Source: Phycisphaerales bacterium
GTDB lineage: Bacteria; Planctomycetota; Phycisphaerae; Phycisphaerales; UBA1924
Assembly: GCA_019744815.1 (NCBI GenBank)
Contig: JAIEUA010000008.1
Span: forward strand, 248,001-312,000
Direction: 5' to 3'
DNA: 64,000 nucleotides
Positions 45,299 to 54,048 of the stretch are shown here, piece by piece; within the stretch, counting starts at the first letter, position 1; each line of letters begins with the position of its first letter. The position numbers and the translations under genes are program-made. The notes under the pieces were generated by a model. The model did no database searches, was not told the origin of the DNA, and saw nothing but the letters and a program-made list of their open reading frames with translations.

Positions 45299-46432
45299 AT
45301 GCCCACCAAGTCCCCGATCAACACTTCCGGCCAACCAGCGACCATCGCGTACAAGCGGCCTCGCGGCACGCTTTACGTCGGCGATTCGCTGCACGCGCTC
45401 GCTCACGCACCACTCACGAAGTACCGCGGCAAGGTACAGCTTGTGTTCACGTCTCCTCCGTTTCCCCTGAACCGCAAGAAGAAGTACGGCAACCTTCAAG
45501 GCGAGGAGTACGTTGAATGGCTCGCGGCATATGCACCGCGATTGACGGAGTACCTCACCAGCGACGGATCGATCGTGATCGAAGTCGGAAACGGATGGGA
45601 CGCGGGCCAGCCCACGGTTTCAACGCTCGCCATCGAAGCTCTACTGGCGTTCAAGAAGAAGGCGGGTCTCCACCTCTGCCAGGAGTTCATTTGCTTCAAC
45701 CCCGCGCGCCTTCCTAGCCCGGCTCAATGGGTGACGGTCGAACGGTGCCGCGTGAAGGACGCGTTCACGCGGGTCTGGTGGATGTCGCCAACGCCGCGCC
45801 CGAAGGCGGACAACGGCCGGATCTTGACCGAGTACAGCGGTGCGATGCGCAAGCTGCTGGAGCGTGGCACGTACAACCCCGGCACCCGGCCCTCGGAACA
45901 CCAGATCGGGGAGACCTCGTTCCTCGCCGACAACGGTGGCGCAATCCCGCCAAACGTGCTCATGCCGTCAGCTTCCGCCATTCTGCAGGAGATTCTGGCA
46001 GCAGGGAATGAGACGACCGATGTCCTGTCGATCGCCAATACCTCGACAGCTGACCCATATCAGCGCTATTGCCGGGAGAACGACATTCCGCAGCATCCAG
46101 CCAGAATGCCGATGAAGCTCGTCCAGTTCTTTGTGGACTTTCTGACCGAGCCCGGCGACTTGGTGCTGGACCCGTTCGCTGGAAGCAACTCCACCGGCTT
46201 CGTCGCCGACCTGCGCGATCGCCGATGGGTGGGGATCGAGGCTGACGAGCACTATGCGTACACGTCGGAGGAGCGGTTCAAGCAGTACGAGCTGACCGGT
46301 GTCAACCCTCTTTTTGGCGAATCGCCTCGATCTGCCGCGAAAAACGAGACCGCAGGACGTCCAGGAATGCCTGTAGTTGTTCGATCTCGGCCAGCGGAAT
46401 CGGGCGCGAGCCGCCGTGCACGCCGCGGGTGA
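45299..46432 (+). CDS. Site-specific DNA methyltransferase, beta class (TSPPF)
   Basis: 377 residues. The catalytic motif TSPPFPL comes first (about residue 46), then YGNLQGEEYVEWL. The S-adenosylmethionine site DPFAGSNSTG is near the C-terminus (about 285), the order of beta-class amino-methyltransferases (N4-cytosine or N6-adenine; SPPF favours N4-cytosine). The central region (VKDAFTRVWWMSPTPRPKAD, NNVLMPSAS-like PPNVLMPSAS) resembles M.PvuII-type enzymes. The last about 40 residues run antisense through the end of the next gene and look unconserved. Flanking genes suggest a defence module rather than a simple two-gene restriction system, because no endonuclease is recognised next to it. 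Confidence 0.85.
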   Translation: MPTKSPINTSGQPATIAYKRPRGTLYVGDSLHALAHAPLTKYRGKVQLVFTSPPFPLNRKKKYGNLQGEEYVEWLAAYAPRLTEYLTSDGSIVIEVGNGWDAGQPTVSTLAIEALLAFKKKAGLHLCQEFICFNPARLPSPAQWVTVERCRVKDAFTRVWWMSPTPRPKADNGRILTEYSGAMRKLLERGTYNPGTRPSEHQIGETSFLADNGGAIPPNVLMPSASAILQEILAAGNETTDVLSIANTSTADPYQRYCRENDIPQHPARMPMKLVQFFVDFLTEPGDLVLDPFAGSNSTGFVADLRDRRWVGIEADEHYAYTSEERFKQYELTGVNPLFGESPRSAAKNETAGRPGMPVVVRSRPAESGASRRARRG

Positions 46433-46991
46433 TGTCGGCGCGATCTGCCTGGGCGCACCACTCCTTGGCACGTCGCACCGCCGTCTCGATGGCCCTCATG
46501 CGGTCATTCAGCTCGTTGGCTGTGTTGCGGGAGAGACCGAGAAACGCGGCCGCGCCCAGCCAGCTCCGCGGCTCATCCTTGTCCTTGAGCCACGCACGAA
46601 ACGGCGGGCTCTCCACAAATGGCTCGATGGCGACATAGATCGGCCCGGGTGATCTTGAAGAGGTGGCCTCCGCCTCGGGTCCCCGCTGAATCGCGGCGAC
46701 CTCGGCAGCCCCGAGATCGGTCAAGCGGTAGTAGTTGGGCTTGGTCTTCTCGATGAAGCGCCTCCGCACCGGGTTGTCCTTCTTGCTCTGACCCATGATC
46801 TCCATCATCACACGCTTGTGATCGGGATGGGCTCCCTCAAAGCCGCGCAGCCCAAAGCGGTTGTTGTCGCGACGCCAAGCCGCGACGGTCAACTCCCACT
46901 CTGTAAAGTCGCGTTTGCCAGCGTTTGCCAGGTCGGCAGCTGCCAGCAGAATCTCCTGGGCTGCGGTCCGTCGATTGGTGGGTGCACTCAT
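46302..46991 (-). CDS. Winged-helix-like partner of the GHKL ATPase
   Basis: 229 residues. The N-terminal 100 residues (FTEWELTVAAWRRDNNRFGL, KRVMMEIMG, KTKPNYYRLTDLGAAEVAAI) look like a winged-helix domain. A helical half follows (AIETAVRRAKEWCAQADRAD). It lies downstream of the GHKL gene with a 41-base gap. Its 3' end overlaps the convergent methyltransferase gene by 131 bases, an arrangement that could let the two transcripts interfere. No family name is known to me. Confidence 0.6.
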   Translation of the reverse strand: MSAPTNRRTAAQEILLAAADLANAGKRDFTEWELTVAAWRRDNNRFGLRGFEGAHPDHKRVMMEIMGQSKKDNPVRRRFIEKTKPNYYRLTDLGAAEVAAIQRGPEAEATSSRSPGPIYVAIEPFVESPPFRAWLKDKDEPRSWLGAAAFLGLSRNTANELNDRMRAIETAVRRAKEWCAQADRADITRGVHGGSRPIPLAEIEQLQAFLDVLRSRFSRQIEAIRQKEG

Positions 46992-47032
46992 GCCGGTCGG
47001 CCTCCTGCTTCGGCGATCGCCTCAGCGATCTT

Positions 47033-49366
47033 TTACGCGTCCTCGATGAATGGGGCGCACTCCATTTCTGCCGTGGCGAACCGCTCACGGAACTGGACCC
47101 CCGTCAGCGGTGCCTCACGCGCTGGCTCGAACACCCAGAGGCGCTTGAGGATCTCGAAGCACTTCATCGCGATGAACTGGCAGTAGGTCTCGGTCGCGAT
47201 GCCAGCCATCCCCTTTCGCCCGCCCTTCCCGCGGCGAGCCTGAACTGACTCCTTGCTGTCGGGGTTGATGAAAATCACATTCGCGTTCTCGAAGACCGGG
47301 TCGAAGTCGATGATTGTCGGCTGGTGCTCGGACGGCGGGATGGTGCGCTGTTCCAAGGGATAGTGCTCCATTCCCGGCACCGACGTACCACACAGGAGGA
47401 TCAGCGGGATCTCGCCGCCGGTGTCCCCGCCGGTCCCTCGGCGCGGCGGCACGCGCTCTGATCCAACACGAGTTGCCGCCGATGCGGTGTCGATCTGGTT
47501 GCATCCCCAGCGCACCCGAAGCGTGGCGGTGCCCTCCTGAGACCCGGCGATGTACACGCCGTTGCGGCTGATCCGCCCCATGCCGATCTCGTCCACCGAA
47601 GCGTCGTGGAGCAGATCGTCCCGGCTTCCGCCCTCAGTGGTGTAGGTCACCTTGATTGGCAGGTGCTCGCCCTGGAGCAACAGGCGGTCGGGAATGCCGG
47701 TGATAGTGGCACCGGTGCACGGGACCGACTCGATGGCGACAGTGTTTGACTTAACGCCCCCGTCCTCGGACTCGAACCACAAGGTTGTCGTGCCGCTGGC
47801 CGATGCGGTCGCTTGATTTGCCTCGTCGACCTGGAGCAGGTCTGCCCGGTCCATCTTGACGACCAGCTTCGGTGACGGCACCGGACGCAGCTCTCCGGCA
47901 GGGGTCTGCTCAAACGCCTTCACACGCAGCGGCACCGTCGCGCCGACGGCGATCGCGATGGACGCAGACTTGCCTTCCAACTCGATGACGTTCACCACCT
48001 CGCCCTTCGGTGGTGGCGGCGGTGCCGGAGGCTTTGTGCCGCCGGGCCCTTCGCCCTGCTGGCCCTTGCCCGCCCCTTGTTCGCCACGGTCGCGCTCGCT
48101 GAGGAACTCCCGCATCAGGTCGCGCAGCTTCTTCAGGCTCTGGTTCACCTTGTCGCGATCCTCTGATCGATGCTCCTTTGCGGTGGCCTGCTGGATCTTG
48201 TCAGCGAGCTCCTTGACCTGGTTGGCGGTCCAGTCCTGCAGCCCGCGCACGAGTGGCGTGTCGTTGAGCGACTTGCGGTCCGCGCCGGCAAGGTGCTCAC
48301 CATCGAGGGACGGCACTCGGAGTTCGCCAAACACGAACCCGGAGGACGCCCCGGGGCTCAGGTCCGCAACACTCCACAGGCCGACGACGTTTCGGTTGTT
48401 CCTGATTCGGATCAAGTGCAGGGGCCGCATGTCCTCCGTGCGCAAGGAGCGAGAGCTGGTGCGCAGCGTGAGCACGCGCGTCTGAGCGTCGCCCGCACCG
48501 GTGCTCACCTGCTCCCCCGTCTGCGGATCGGTCACTTCGTCTGGCACGGGGATGACAAGCGGGTCGACGAAGCCCGGAAACGCCTCGGGGTACTCGACCT
48601 TGGCCGGGGAGTCGCCGACCACCTGGCCGTCGACCACAAACCACACGGAGCAGGACTCCAGCGTCAGCGCCGCCTGCGGATGAGTCTCGACAGAACGGCG
48701 CATTTCCGAGACGGCACGCCGCACGGTTTCTTCCCTGGACCGCGTCCAATCCATGACGCCGTTGACCTGCGCGATCGTGTACGACTGTCGAGCTGCGAAT
48801 GTCTCTTGTGCCGACTTCGGCAACCGGTCAAAGCTGAGTCCAAGATCCGCCAGCGCCTTGTCGAACTGCTTGCGGGTCGATTCGACACGCTGATCCTCCA
48901 CGACCTTCCCGCCTTCGACCGCAAGCCCAGGCTTGAAGCGCGTTCGCTCACTCTCATTCTCGTACCCCATCCGGGTACGGCGACCATCGTGGCAGGATTC
49001 GAAGGACGAGTCGGTGCTCGATCCGAGCACCATGAACGCCTTGCCGCCGTTGCCGTGACCACCCTCGATGTCCGAAGCCTTGTCGCGTGCGTTGGCGGTC
49101 GGGTCCGACCACGTTTCCCATCGCTTGAACTGCTCTGCAGTAGCGCCGGCGAAATCGATCACGCCGATCGACTTGTCGGCTGTATTGACGGCGACGACGA
49201 TCGTGCGCAGGGCCGGGTCGGTGACCCCGAGACGGCTGTACTGATCCTTGGAGTTCTTGATCAGCTCGGGGAGCCCATCCCGCACTCCTCGGAATCGCGA
49301 CAAGAGCTGCATCAGAGTGTGCGGCACGTCGATCGGGATTCGCTCGCGGAACTGATACTTCGCCAT
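47033..49366 (-). CDS. MORC/HSP90-like GHKL ATPase with Ig-like (BIG2-type) domain
   Basis: 777 residues from the ATG at 49366 (AGGGG upstream). The N-terminal GHKL fold has LPELIKNSKDQYS (N-box, Glu 34 and Asn 38), GVIDFAGA (near 70) and GGHGNGGKAFM (102-112). A Gly/Pro-rich linker near 460-480 precedes a bacterial Ig-like domain at about 480-680 (IAIAVGATVPLRVKAFEQTP, GTATLRVRWG). The conserved-looking C-terminus reads FINPDSKESVQ, MAGIATETYCQFIAMK. MORC-like ATPases clamp DNA and are found beside methyltransferases in bacterial conflict systems (family knowledge). This is the probable motor of the module. Confidence 0.75.
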   Translation of the reverse strand: MAKYQFRERIPIDVPHTLMQLLSRFRGVRDGLPELIKNSKDQYSRLGVTDPALRTIVVAVNTADKSIGVIDFAGATAEQFKRWETWSDPTANARDKASDIEGGHGNGGKAFMVLGSSTDSSFESCHDGRRTRMGYENESERTRFKPGLAVEGGKVVEDQRVESTRKQFDKALADLGLSFDRLPKSAQETFAARQSYTIAQVNGVMDWTRSREETVRRAVSEMRRSVETHPQAALTLESCSVWFVVDGQVVGDSPAKVEYPEAFPGFVDPLVIPVPDEVTDPQTGEQVSTGAGDAQTRVLTLRTSSRSLRTEDMRPLHLIRIRNNRNVVGLWSVADLSPGASSGFVFGELRVPSLDGEHLAGADRKSLNDTPLVRGLQDWTANQVKELADKIQQATAKEHRSEDRDKVNQSLKKLRDLMREFLSERDRGEQGAGKGQQGEGPGGTKPPAPPPPPKGEVVNVIELEGKSASIAIAVGATVPLRVKAFEQTPAGELRPVPSPKLVVKMDRADLLQVDEANQATASASGTTTLWFESEDGGVKSNTVAIESVPCTGATITGIPDRLLLQGEHLPIKVTYTTEGGSRDDLLHDASVDEIGMGRISRNGVYIAGSQEGTATLRVRWGCNQIDTASAATRVGSERVPPRRGTGGDTGGEIPLILLCGTSVPGMEHYPLEQRTIPPSEHQPTIIDFDPVFENANVIFINPDSKESVQARRGKGGRKGMAGIATETYCQFIAMKCFEILKRLWVFEPAREAPLTGVQFRERFATAEMECAPFIEDA

Positions 49367-49392
49367 TGATGGGCCCCTGGTTCGATTGATGA

Positions 49393-50022
49393 TTAGCGCT
49401 GCGGCAGCGACTGCCATGCCGTCTCGATGGATGATGCAAAGGTCTGCGGCCGAACGACGGTGTACCCCTGCCTCCCATGCTGCAGGACCATGCCTGCCCA
49501 TTTCAGCCAGGAGACGACCGCGTATGTCTGGTAGCTCGGCACCAGCTCGTCGCCCTTTCCGGTTGCCAATGCCTTGAGAATCTCGTCCATCGTGAAACGG
49601 TGGCCCGCCTTGCCCTTCGCAGCGACCGCGGACGCGACAGCGTCAACCCCGGCTTTGGGCACGCGATGCTCATACGGCCCCTTCTCGCGCGGAGACCATC
49701 CCAGCTTCACGAGATCGCGCTTCTCTCGGAGGAACTGCGGGTAGTCGGTCTTCTTGAGCTTGGCGGAGACTCTCGGGGCCGCCTCGCCCGCCAGTGCCGC
49801 TGACACGGCCGGAGCTTCTGTGGCTTCGATCCGCGCGGGTTCCTCTGGCGTCGGAGACGCTTCGGATGTCCAGCGAGCAGCCAGTCCGGCGATCTCTTTG
49901 GCCATCGGGGTGAGCTGTGGCAACTCGTCGAATCGGCCTTCACCGGCAGCGAGGGCGATCTCGCTTCGGGCAGCGCCGTCGAGGTCCGCAATCAGCTTTT
50001 TCAGTCGCCGCACACCGTCCAT
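49393..50022 (-). CDS. First gene of the GHKL operon, winged-helix-like protein
   Basis: 209 residues. The helical N-terminus (MDGVRRLKKLIADLDGAARS) is followed by an Ala/Pro/Glu linker. The C-terminal 110 residues resemble a DNA-binding winged helix (KAGHRFTMDEILKALATGKG, QTYAVVSWLKWAGMVLQHGR). No family was recognised. Only 26 bases separate it from the GHKL gene. A consensus-like promoter places the transcription start at or beside its ATG, so the mRNA is probably leaderless. Confidence 0.6.
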   Translation of the reverse strand: MDGVRRLKKLIADLDGAARSEIALAAGEGRFDELPQLTPMAKEIAGLAARWTSEASPTPEEPARIEATEAPAVSAALAGEAAPRVSAKLKKTDYPQFLREKRDLVKLGWSPREKGPYEHRVPKAGVDAVASAVAAKGKAGHRFTMDEILKALATGKGDELVPSYQTYAVVSWLKWAGMVLQHGRQGYTVVRPQTFASSIETAWQSLPQR

Positions 50023-50028
50023 ACACGT

Positions 50029-50057
50029 AGGATATATCTACGGCACAGGTATGTCAA
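50029..50057 (-). promoter_or_regulatory. Promoter of the GHKL operon
   Basis: On the minus strand TTGACA (50057-50052) and TATCCT (50034-50029) are 17 bases apart. The predicted transcription start, 6-7 bases on, coincides with the ATG at 50022. Confidence 0.65.
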
Positions 50058-50925
50058 TGCTGCTGCAGAAAATCTGGGCTGGGTTTTGCGTGCGATCTTT
50101 GTTTGGGTCACATCACCCTGCTTGTCGACGGCGAGAGCGAATCTCTGCTCGAACTGGAAGACGTTGACGTCGTGATTTGGCGCGGTCAAGAACGAGATGA
50201 CCAGTGGGGACTCTGCGCGCCTCGGCACGCTCGATCGCCATTTTCTCCGGGCAGATGGTCTTTCGGCCGCATAGGGAACACACAGAGGGGCATGCGTTGA
50301 CGGGCCCGACCCTGCCACCCCAGCCGGAATCGCCGCGGGCATGGCGGACAGGGAACCGTTGGACGGCGTATGTAGCCGGGGGGCTGACCGTGTCATTCGC
50401 GACACAGCCCTCGCCGAAATCGCATAAAGGCATGCAGGAGGACGCTCGCGGACCGGCCATGACAGGAATCTGCACGAAAATGACTCAGGTGTTCGGCAGT
50501 TTCGCCGCGAACGGGTTAGATGCTCTATGGCGGAGTGCATCGTCGGCACGAACTGGCCGCTTCCGCGCGACGGATTGGTGTGAACGTCAGAGAGGTACTG
50601 GGGGACGCAGGCCATGACGCACGACGACAGGAACACGATTCCGCGCGACACTTTTCGGGGGTCGCGCAGATATAGGGAGCACCGAGGCCCTCAACGCCCC
50701 GGAAAGTCCTCCCGAGTCTTCGCCACGCCGCGTGGCTTTCGCGTAGATGCGTGAGGTAGCGCCTCACCCGCCTGCGCACACAACCGAACCAGCCACCCAG
50801 CCCCATCCAGCCAACCTGCCGCGATCTAACACCAGCCCGCCCCGTCGCACGGTGCGGCGGGGTTCCCGTTGTCCTGCGCCTGCGAGCCGGTTGATCCCGC
50901 TCGCGGCGGCACTCTGGGTGCATTC
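50058..50925. other. Gene-free stretch inside the element
   Basis: About 870 bases without a supported gene. Frames on both strands lack ribosome-binding sites and family motifs. A 7-bp hairpin (GCGCGAC/GTCGCGC, 50643-50667) is the only structure noted. It separates the defence-like cargo from the replication/integration genes and could hold an origin or promoter for the AlpA operon. Confidence 0.45.
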
Positions 50926-51177
50926 ATGGATGAACTTCAGGTTCGAAAGACGGACGTCGCGGTGATCAACGTCCACGAGGTGGCGGAACTCCTGGGCGTC
51001 TGTGTTCGCAGCGTCTGGCGAATGAGTCAAAACGGTCAGATCCCCGGGCCGATCCGGTTGGGGCCTCGGATTCTGCGTTGGAGGCTTGCCGATCTCCGCG
51101 AGCATCTGGACCGCAAGGCCGCAGGCGGCGTTTCTGTGTCCCGGGCGACATCTGGAGGCCGGGGGGGCCGTCGATGA
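50926..51177 (+). CDS. AlpA/MerR-type helix-turn-helix regulator (excisionase-like)
   Basis: 83 residues with INVHEVAELLGVCVRSVWRM followed by GQIPGPIRLGPRILRW and ADLREHLD, the pattern of AlpA/excisionase-type winged helix-turn-helix proteins encoded by integrative elements. Its stop overlaps the start of the Toprim/DUF3987 gene (ATGA), so it leads an operon of five genes. It probably regulates excision or the downstream replication genes. Confidence 0.8.
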   Translation: MDELQVRKTDVAVINVHEVAELLGVCVRSVWRMSQNGQIPGPIRLGPRILRWRLADLREHLDRKAAGGVSVSRATSGGRGGRR

Positions 51178-53291
51178 GCGAGGGGCTCGACGCGAACAAC
51201 ATGCCCCCCGGCACGGCCGCGCACGGCTGGCTCGCCATCGGCGGCGAGCGTGTCGCTGGCGGTTGGCGCTACCCCGAGCGGAACGCCCAGGGCGAGAGAG
51301 TTGGCACGCTCACGCGCTGGGACGCCCCGGCGAAGGGCCAGCCGCGCTACACCGCTGCGAAGGGCGGCAAGCGCGGGCTGATCTTCCCGGCTGACGGTCT
51401 GCCTGCCTATTCGGGCACGAGCCAGCGTGATCCGATCCTCGTCGCAGAAGGGGCGAGCGATACAGCATGCCTGCACACGTTCGCCTTCACGGCAGTGGGC
51501 GCGCCGATGGCCGGACGCGGCGGAGATGAGCTCGCTGCCCTGCTTCGGGACCGGCATGTCGTTCTCATCGGCGACAACGACACCGCTGGCCGGAAGAGCG
51601 TCGAGTCACTTTGCGCCGCGCTCGTCGGCGTCTGCGATTCGGTGCGCTTCACGTTTCCGCCGGACGGTCATAAGGACGTGCGGTCGTGGGTCGCCGACGG
51701 CGGGGCCGGTGATGCGGACATCGCTCGGCTGATCGAAGAGGCTCAGAACTACATGCCCCCGGCAACGGCGACGCCCGAACGGCCACCCGTGCCGGAGTTT
51801 GTGCCCTTCCCCACGGACGCGCTGCCGAAAGCTGCCGCCGATCTCGTACGTGCCGGCGCGGATTCACTGCAGGTGGATCCGGGGATGCTCGGACCGCTCG
51901 CGTTGGCGGCCATGGGTGCCGCGGTCGGGAACGCCCGCACCATTGCGCTGCACTCCTCCTGGCACGAGCCCTCGGTTCTGTGGGTGGCGGTCGTCGCGCC
52001 GTCCGGCTCGGGTAAATCTCCCGCACTCGAACTCGTTACCCGTCCCGCAGAGCGCCGCGACGCCGCAGCGCTTCGCGAGTACAGGGAAGCGCTGAAACAA
52101 CACGCTGTCGAGGTGGCCCAGCACGAGAAGGCGATGCGGGGCTGGGAGCGGGGGTCTGGCAATGGCAACCTGACCGCGACACCGCCTGCAGTTCCGGAGG
52201 CACCGGCATGCGAGCGGCACCTCACCAATGACACCACGCTCGAGGGATTGGCCGCGATGCTCGCCGCCAGCCCGCGCGGTCTTCTGCTCGCGTGCGACGA
52301 ACTGGCCGCGTGGTTCGGCTCGTTCGGCCGGTACGCGGCCAACGGTCGCGCCGCGGGCGAGGCCTCGCGCTGGCTACCGCTGCACCGGGCCAGCTCGCTC
52401 CGAGTTGATCGTCGCACCGCACCGCCACTGCTCGTCGAACGGGCCGCCGTGTGCATTGCGGGGATGATCCAGCCATCGGTGTTCGCCGCGGCGCTCACGG
52501 GCACCGACTTCGACTCGGGACTGGTTGCCCGGCTCCTGCTCTCGATGCCGCCGATCCCGACCCGTCGCTGGCAGCCCGGCGGCATCCCGCCGATGGTCGA
52601 GCGGAGGTACAACGCGATGGTCGAGAGTCTGTACGACCTCGAGCTCGACGAGGATCAGCACGGTACCCCAGTGCCCCGAGCCCTCTCACTGGACGAGCAG
52701 GCCAGTCAGCTCTGGGCCAACTTCTACAACTCCTTGAACGCGGACATGGCGGGCCAGGACGAGCGGGCTCGCGCGATGATGGCGAAGATCGAGTGCGCGG
52801 CCGCGCGTCTCGCCCTTGTCGTCCACCTCGGAAGGGCTGCCGCGTGCGAAGGCGCTATCAACGGTGTCGTCGACGCCGACTCGATGGAGCGCGGCATCCA
52901 GTTGGCGAACTGGTTCCGCCGCGAGGCCGAGAGGACTTACCTGCGCCTCGCCGAGGGTGATGACGACCGCGAGGACCGGCAACTGCTCGACATCGTCCGC
53001 CGCAAGGGTGGCAGCGTCAGCGGGCGTGAACTCGTGCAGTCGAGCAGGAAGTTCCAGACCGTGAAGGACGCCGAGGCCGCGCTGTCACGGCTGGTGGATG
53101 CGGGCCACGGACAGTGGGTGTACCTGCCGCAGCGCGGGCCCGGTGCGCCCAAGGCCCGGAGGTTCGTCCTGCCCGGCGCTTCCGGCGATCCCGTCTACAG
53201 AACCCCCGCTGGCGGTGCCGCGGAGGGGGATTCCGTTTGTGTAGGCGCTGTAGACACGTCCGCCTCCACACCCGCGGGAGGTGCCGCGTGA
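51174..53291 (+). CDS. Toprim/DUF3987 replication-type protein
   Basis: 705 residues. The N-terminal Toprim domain, with LVAEGASDTA near 90 and VVLIGDNDTAGRKS near 130, resembles primase/topoisomerase metal sites. From about residue 215 a DUF3987 region follows, with Walker A APSGSGKS near 275-282 and LLACDELAAWFGSFGRYA near 380. This combination is found in plasmid and island proteins that combine primase-like and ATPase/helicase-like modules. It likely supports element DNA replication. The C-terminus is Gly/Ala-rich and overlaps a region of inverted repeats. The stop shares one base with the next ATG. Confidence 0.8.
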   Translation: MSEGLDANNMPPGTAAHGWLAIGGERVAGGWRYPERNAQGERVGTLTRWDAPAKGQPRYTAAKGGKRGLIFPADGLPAYSGTSQRDPILVAEGASDTACLHTFAFTAVGAPMAGRGGDELAALLRDRHVVLIGDNDTAGRKSVESLCAALVGVCDSVRFTFPPDGHKDVRSWVADGGAGDADIARLIEEAQNYMPPATATPERPPVPEFVPFPTDALPKAAADLVRAGADSLQVDPGMLGPLALAAMGAAVGNARTIALHSSWHEPSVLWVAVVAPSGSGKSPALELVTRPAERRDAAALREYREALKQHAVEVAQHEKAMRGWERGSGNGNLTATPPAVPEAPACERHLTNDTTLEGLAAMLAASPRGLLLACDELAAWFGSFGRYAANGRAAGEASRWLPLHRASSLRVDRRTAPPLLVERAAVCIAGMIQPSVFAAALTGTDFDSGLVARLLLSMPPIPTRRWQPGGIPPMVERRYNAMVESLYDLELDEDQHGTPVPRALSLDEQASQLWANFYNSLNADMAGQDERARAMMAKIECAAARLALVVHLGRAAACEGAINGVVDADSMERGIQLANWFRREAERTYLRLAEGDDDREDRQLLDIVRRKGGSVSGRELVQSSRKFQTVKDAEAALSRLVDAGHGQWVYLPQRGPGAPKARRFVLPGASGDPVYRTPAGGAAEGDSVCVGAVDTSASTPAGGAA

Positions 53292-53554
53292 TGCGCTGGA
53301 CCTCCTACTGGACGAAGGCCTTCGACGAGGGGCGGCACATGGACGGCCGTCTCGATGGCGAGTACGTCGCTCGAGTGTTTGAACTCGAGCGGCTCGTGGG
53401 CCTCCCGGTCATGCCTCACCGCTGTGGCCGACAGCGTCGGCTCTTCCTCGCGATGGCGTGCCTGAGGGGCAAGTGGATGGTCGTTGGCGTGTACGGGACA
53501 TCTGGAGCAGCAAAGTGGGCGTGCGAGCGCGCGCTCGAGGAGGCAACTTCATGA
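53291..53554 (+). CDS. Small element protein of unknown function
   Basis: 87 residues (MRWTSYWTKAFDEGRH...), with RRLFLAMACLRGKWMVVGVY and a helical end. It begins at the last base of the preceding stop codon (TGATG) and ends overlapping the next ATG, so it is tightly coupled. No domain was recognised. Confidence 0.6.
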   Translation: MRWTSYWTKAFDEGRHMDGRLDGEYVARVFELERLVGLPVMPHRCGRQRRLFLAMACLRGKWMVVGVYGTSGAAKWACERALEEATS

Positions 53555-54048
53555 ATCGATGGAAGCTCAGTTTGCACGAGGCGGGCCGCGCGGTTGCCGC
53601 GTATGTGCTCACCAATCACAAGGTGGTGGCGAAGGTGTTCCAGGACGGCTGCTCCTGCTGGCCATCACAGGAGCTCACTCCGGCGAGCAGGGAAATCGTG
53701 TCAGCCATCGGGCCGCTGTCGGCGGCTCTCGCTGAGAGCGAACTGGAGCCGGCGCTCCCGCTCCACTTGAGGAACAAGCTCGTCCAGTTGGAGGCCGTCG
53801 GCCAGATCGAGCCGTTCGACCACCTGCTGACCGATCTTCGGGCCGCCACCGAGCTCTCGCTCGCCGCCGAACTCCGCATGGACGGCCCGGAGGACTGGTC
53901 AAACCGATGGTCCGAGCGCCGCGAGTGGGCCACCCCGCTCGCCGAGCAACTCATCAGCCAGCACCAAGCCCTGATCGTCAAGGCCGCGCGGGAGCTGTTC
54001 CTGCACGGCGCTGTCGTGATCCCCCTTACGGAAAGGACGAAGTCATGA
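53551..54048 (+). CDS. M41-like peptidase-fold protein with altered zinc motif
   Basis: 165 residues. The N-terminal SLHEAGRAVAAYVL (His 9, Glu 10) has the sequence frame of FtsH/M41-type zinc proteases, LHEAGHAVAA, but the second zinc His is Arg 13. The rest is helical (TDLRAATELSLAAELRMDGP), like small M41-related accessory proteins on mobile elements. With one ligand lost it is probably not an active peptidase. It overlaps the genes on both sides. Confidence 0.6.
   Translation: MNRWKLSLHEAGRAVAAYVLTNHKVVAKVFQDGCSCWPSQELTPASREIVSAIGPLSAALAESELEPALPLHLRNKLVQLEAVGQIEPFDHLLTDLRAATELSLAAELRMDGPEDWSNRWSERREWATPLAEQLISQHQALIVKAARELFLHGAVVIPLTERTKS

Noticed and set aside
50103..50617. Short plus-strand frames in the element's gene-free stretch
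   Set aside because: No ribosome-binding site, no motif, and composition like random GC-rich sequence.
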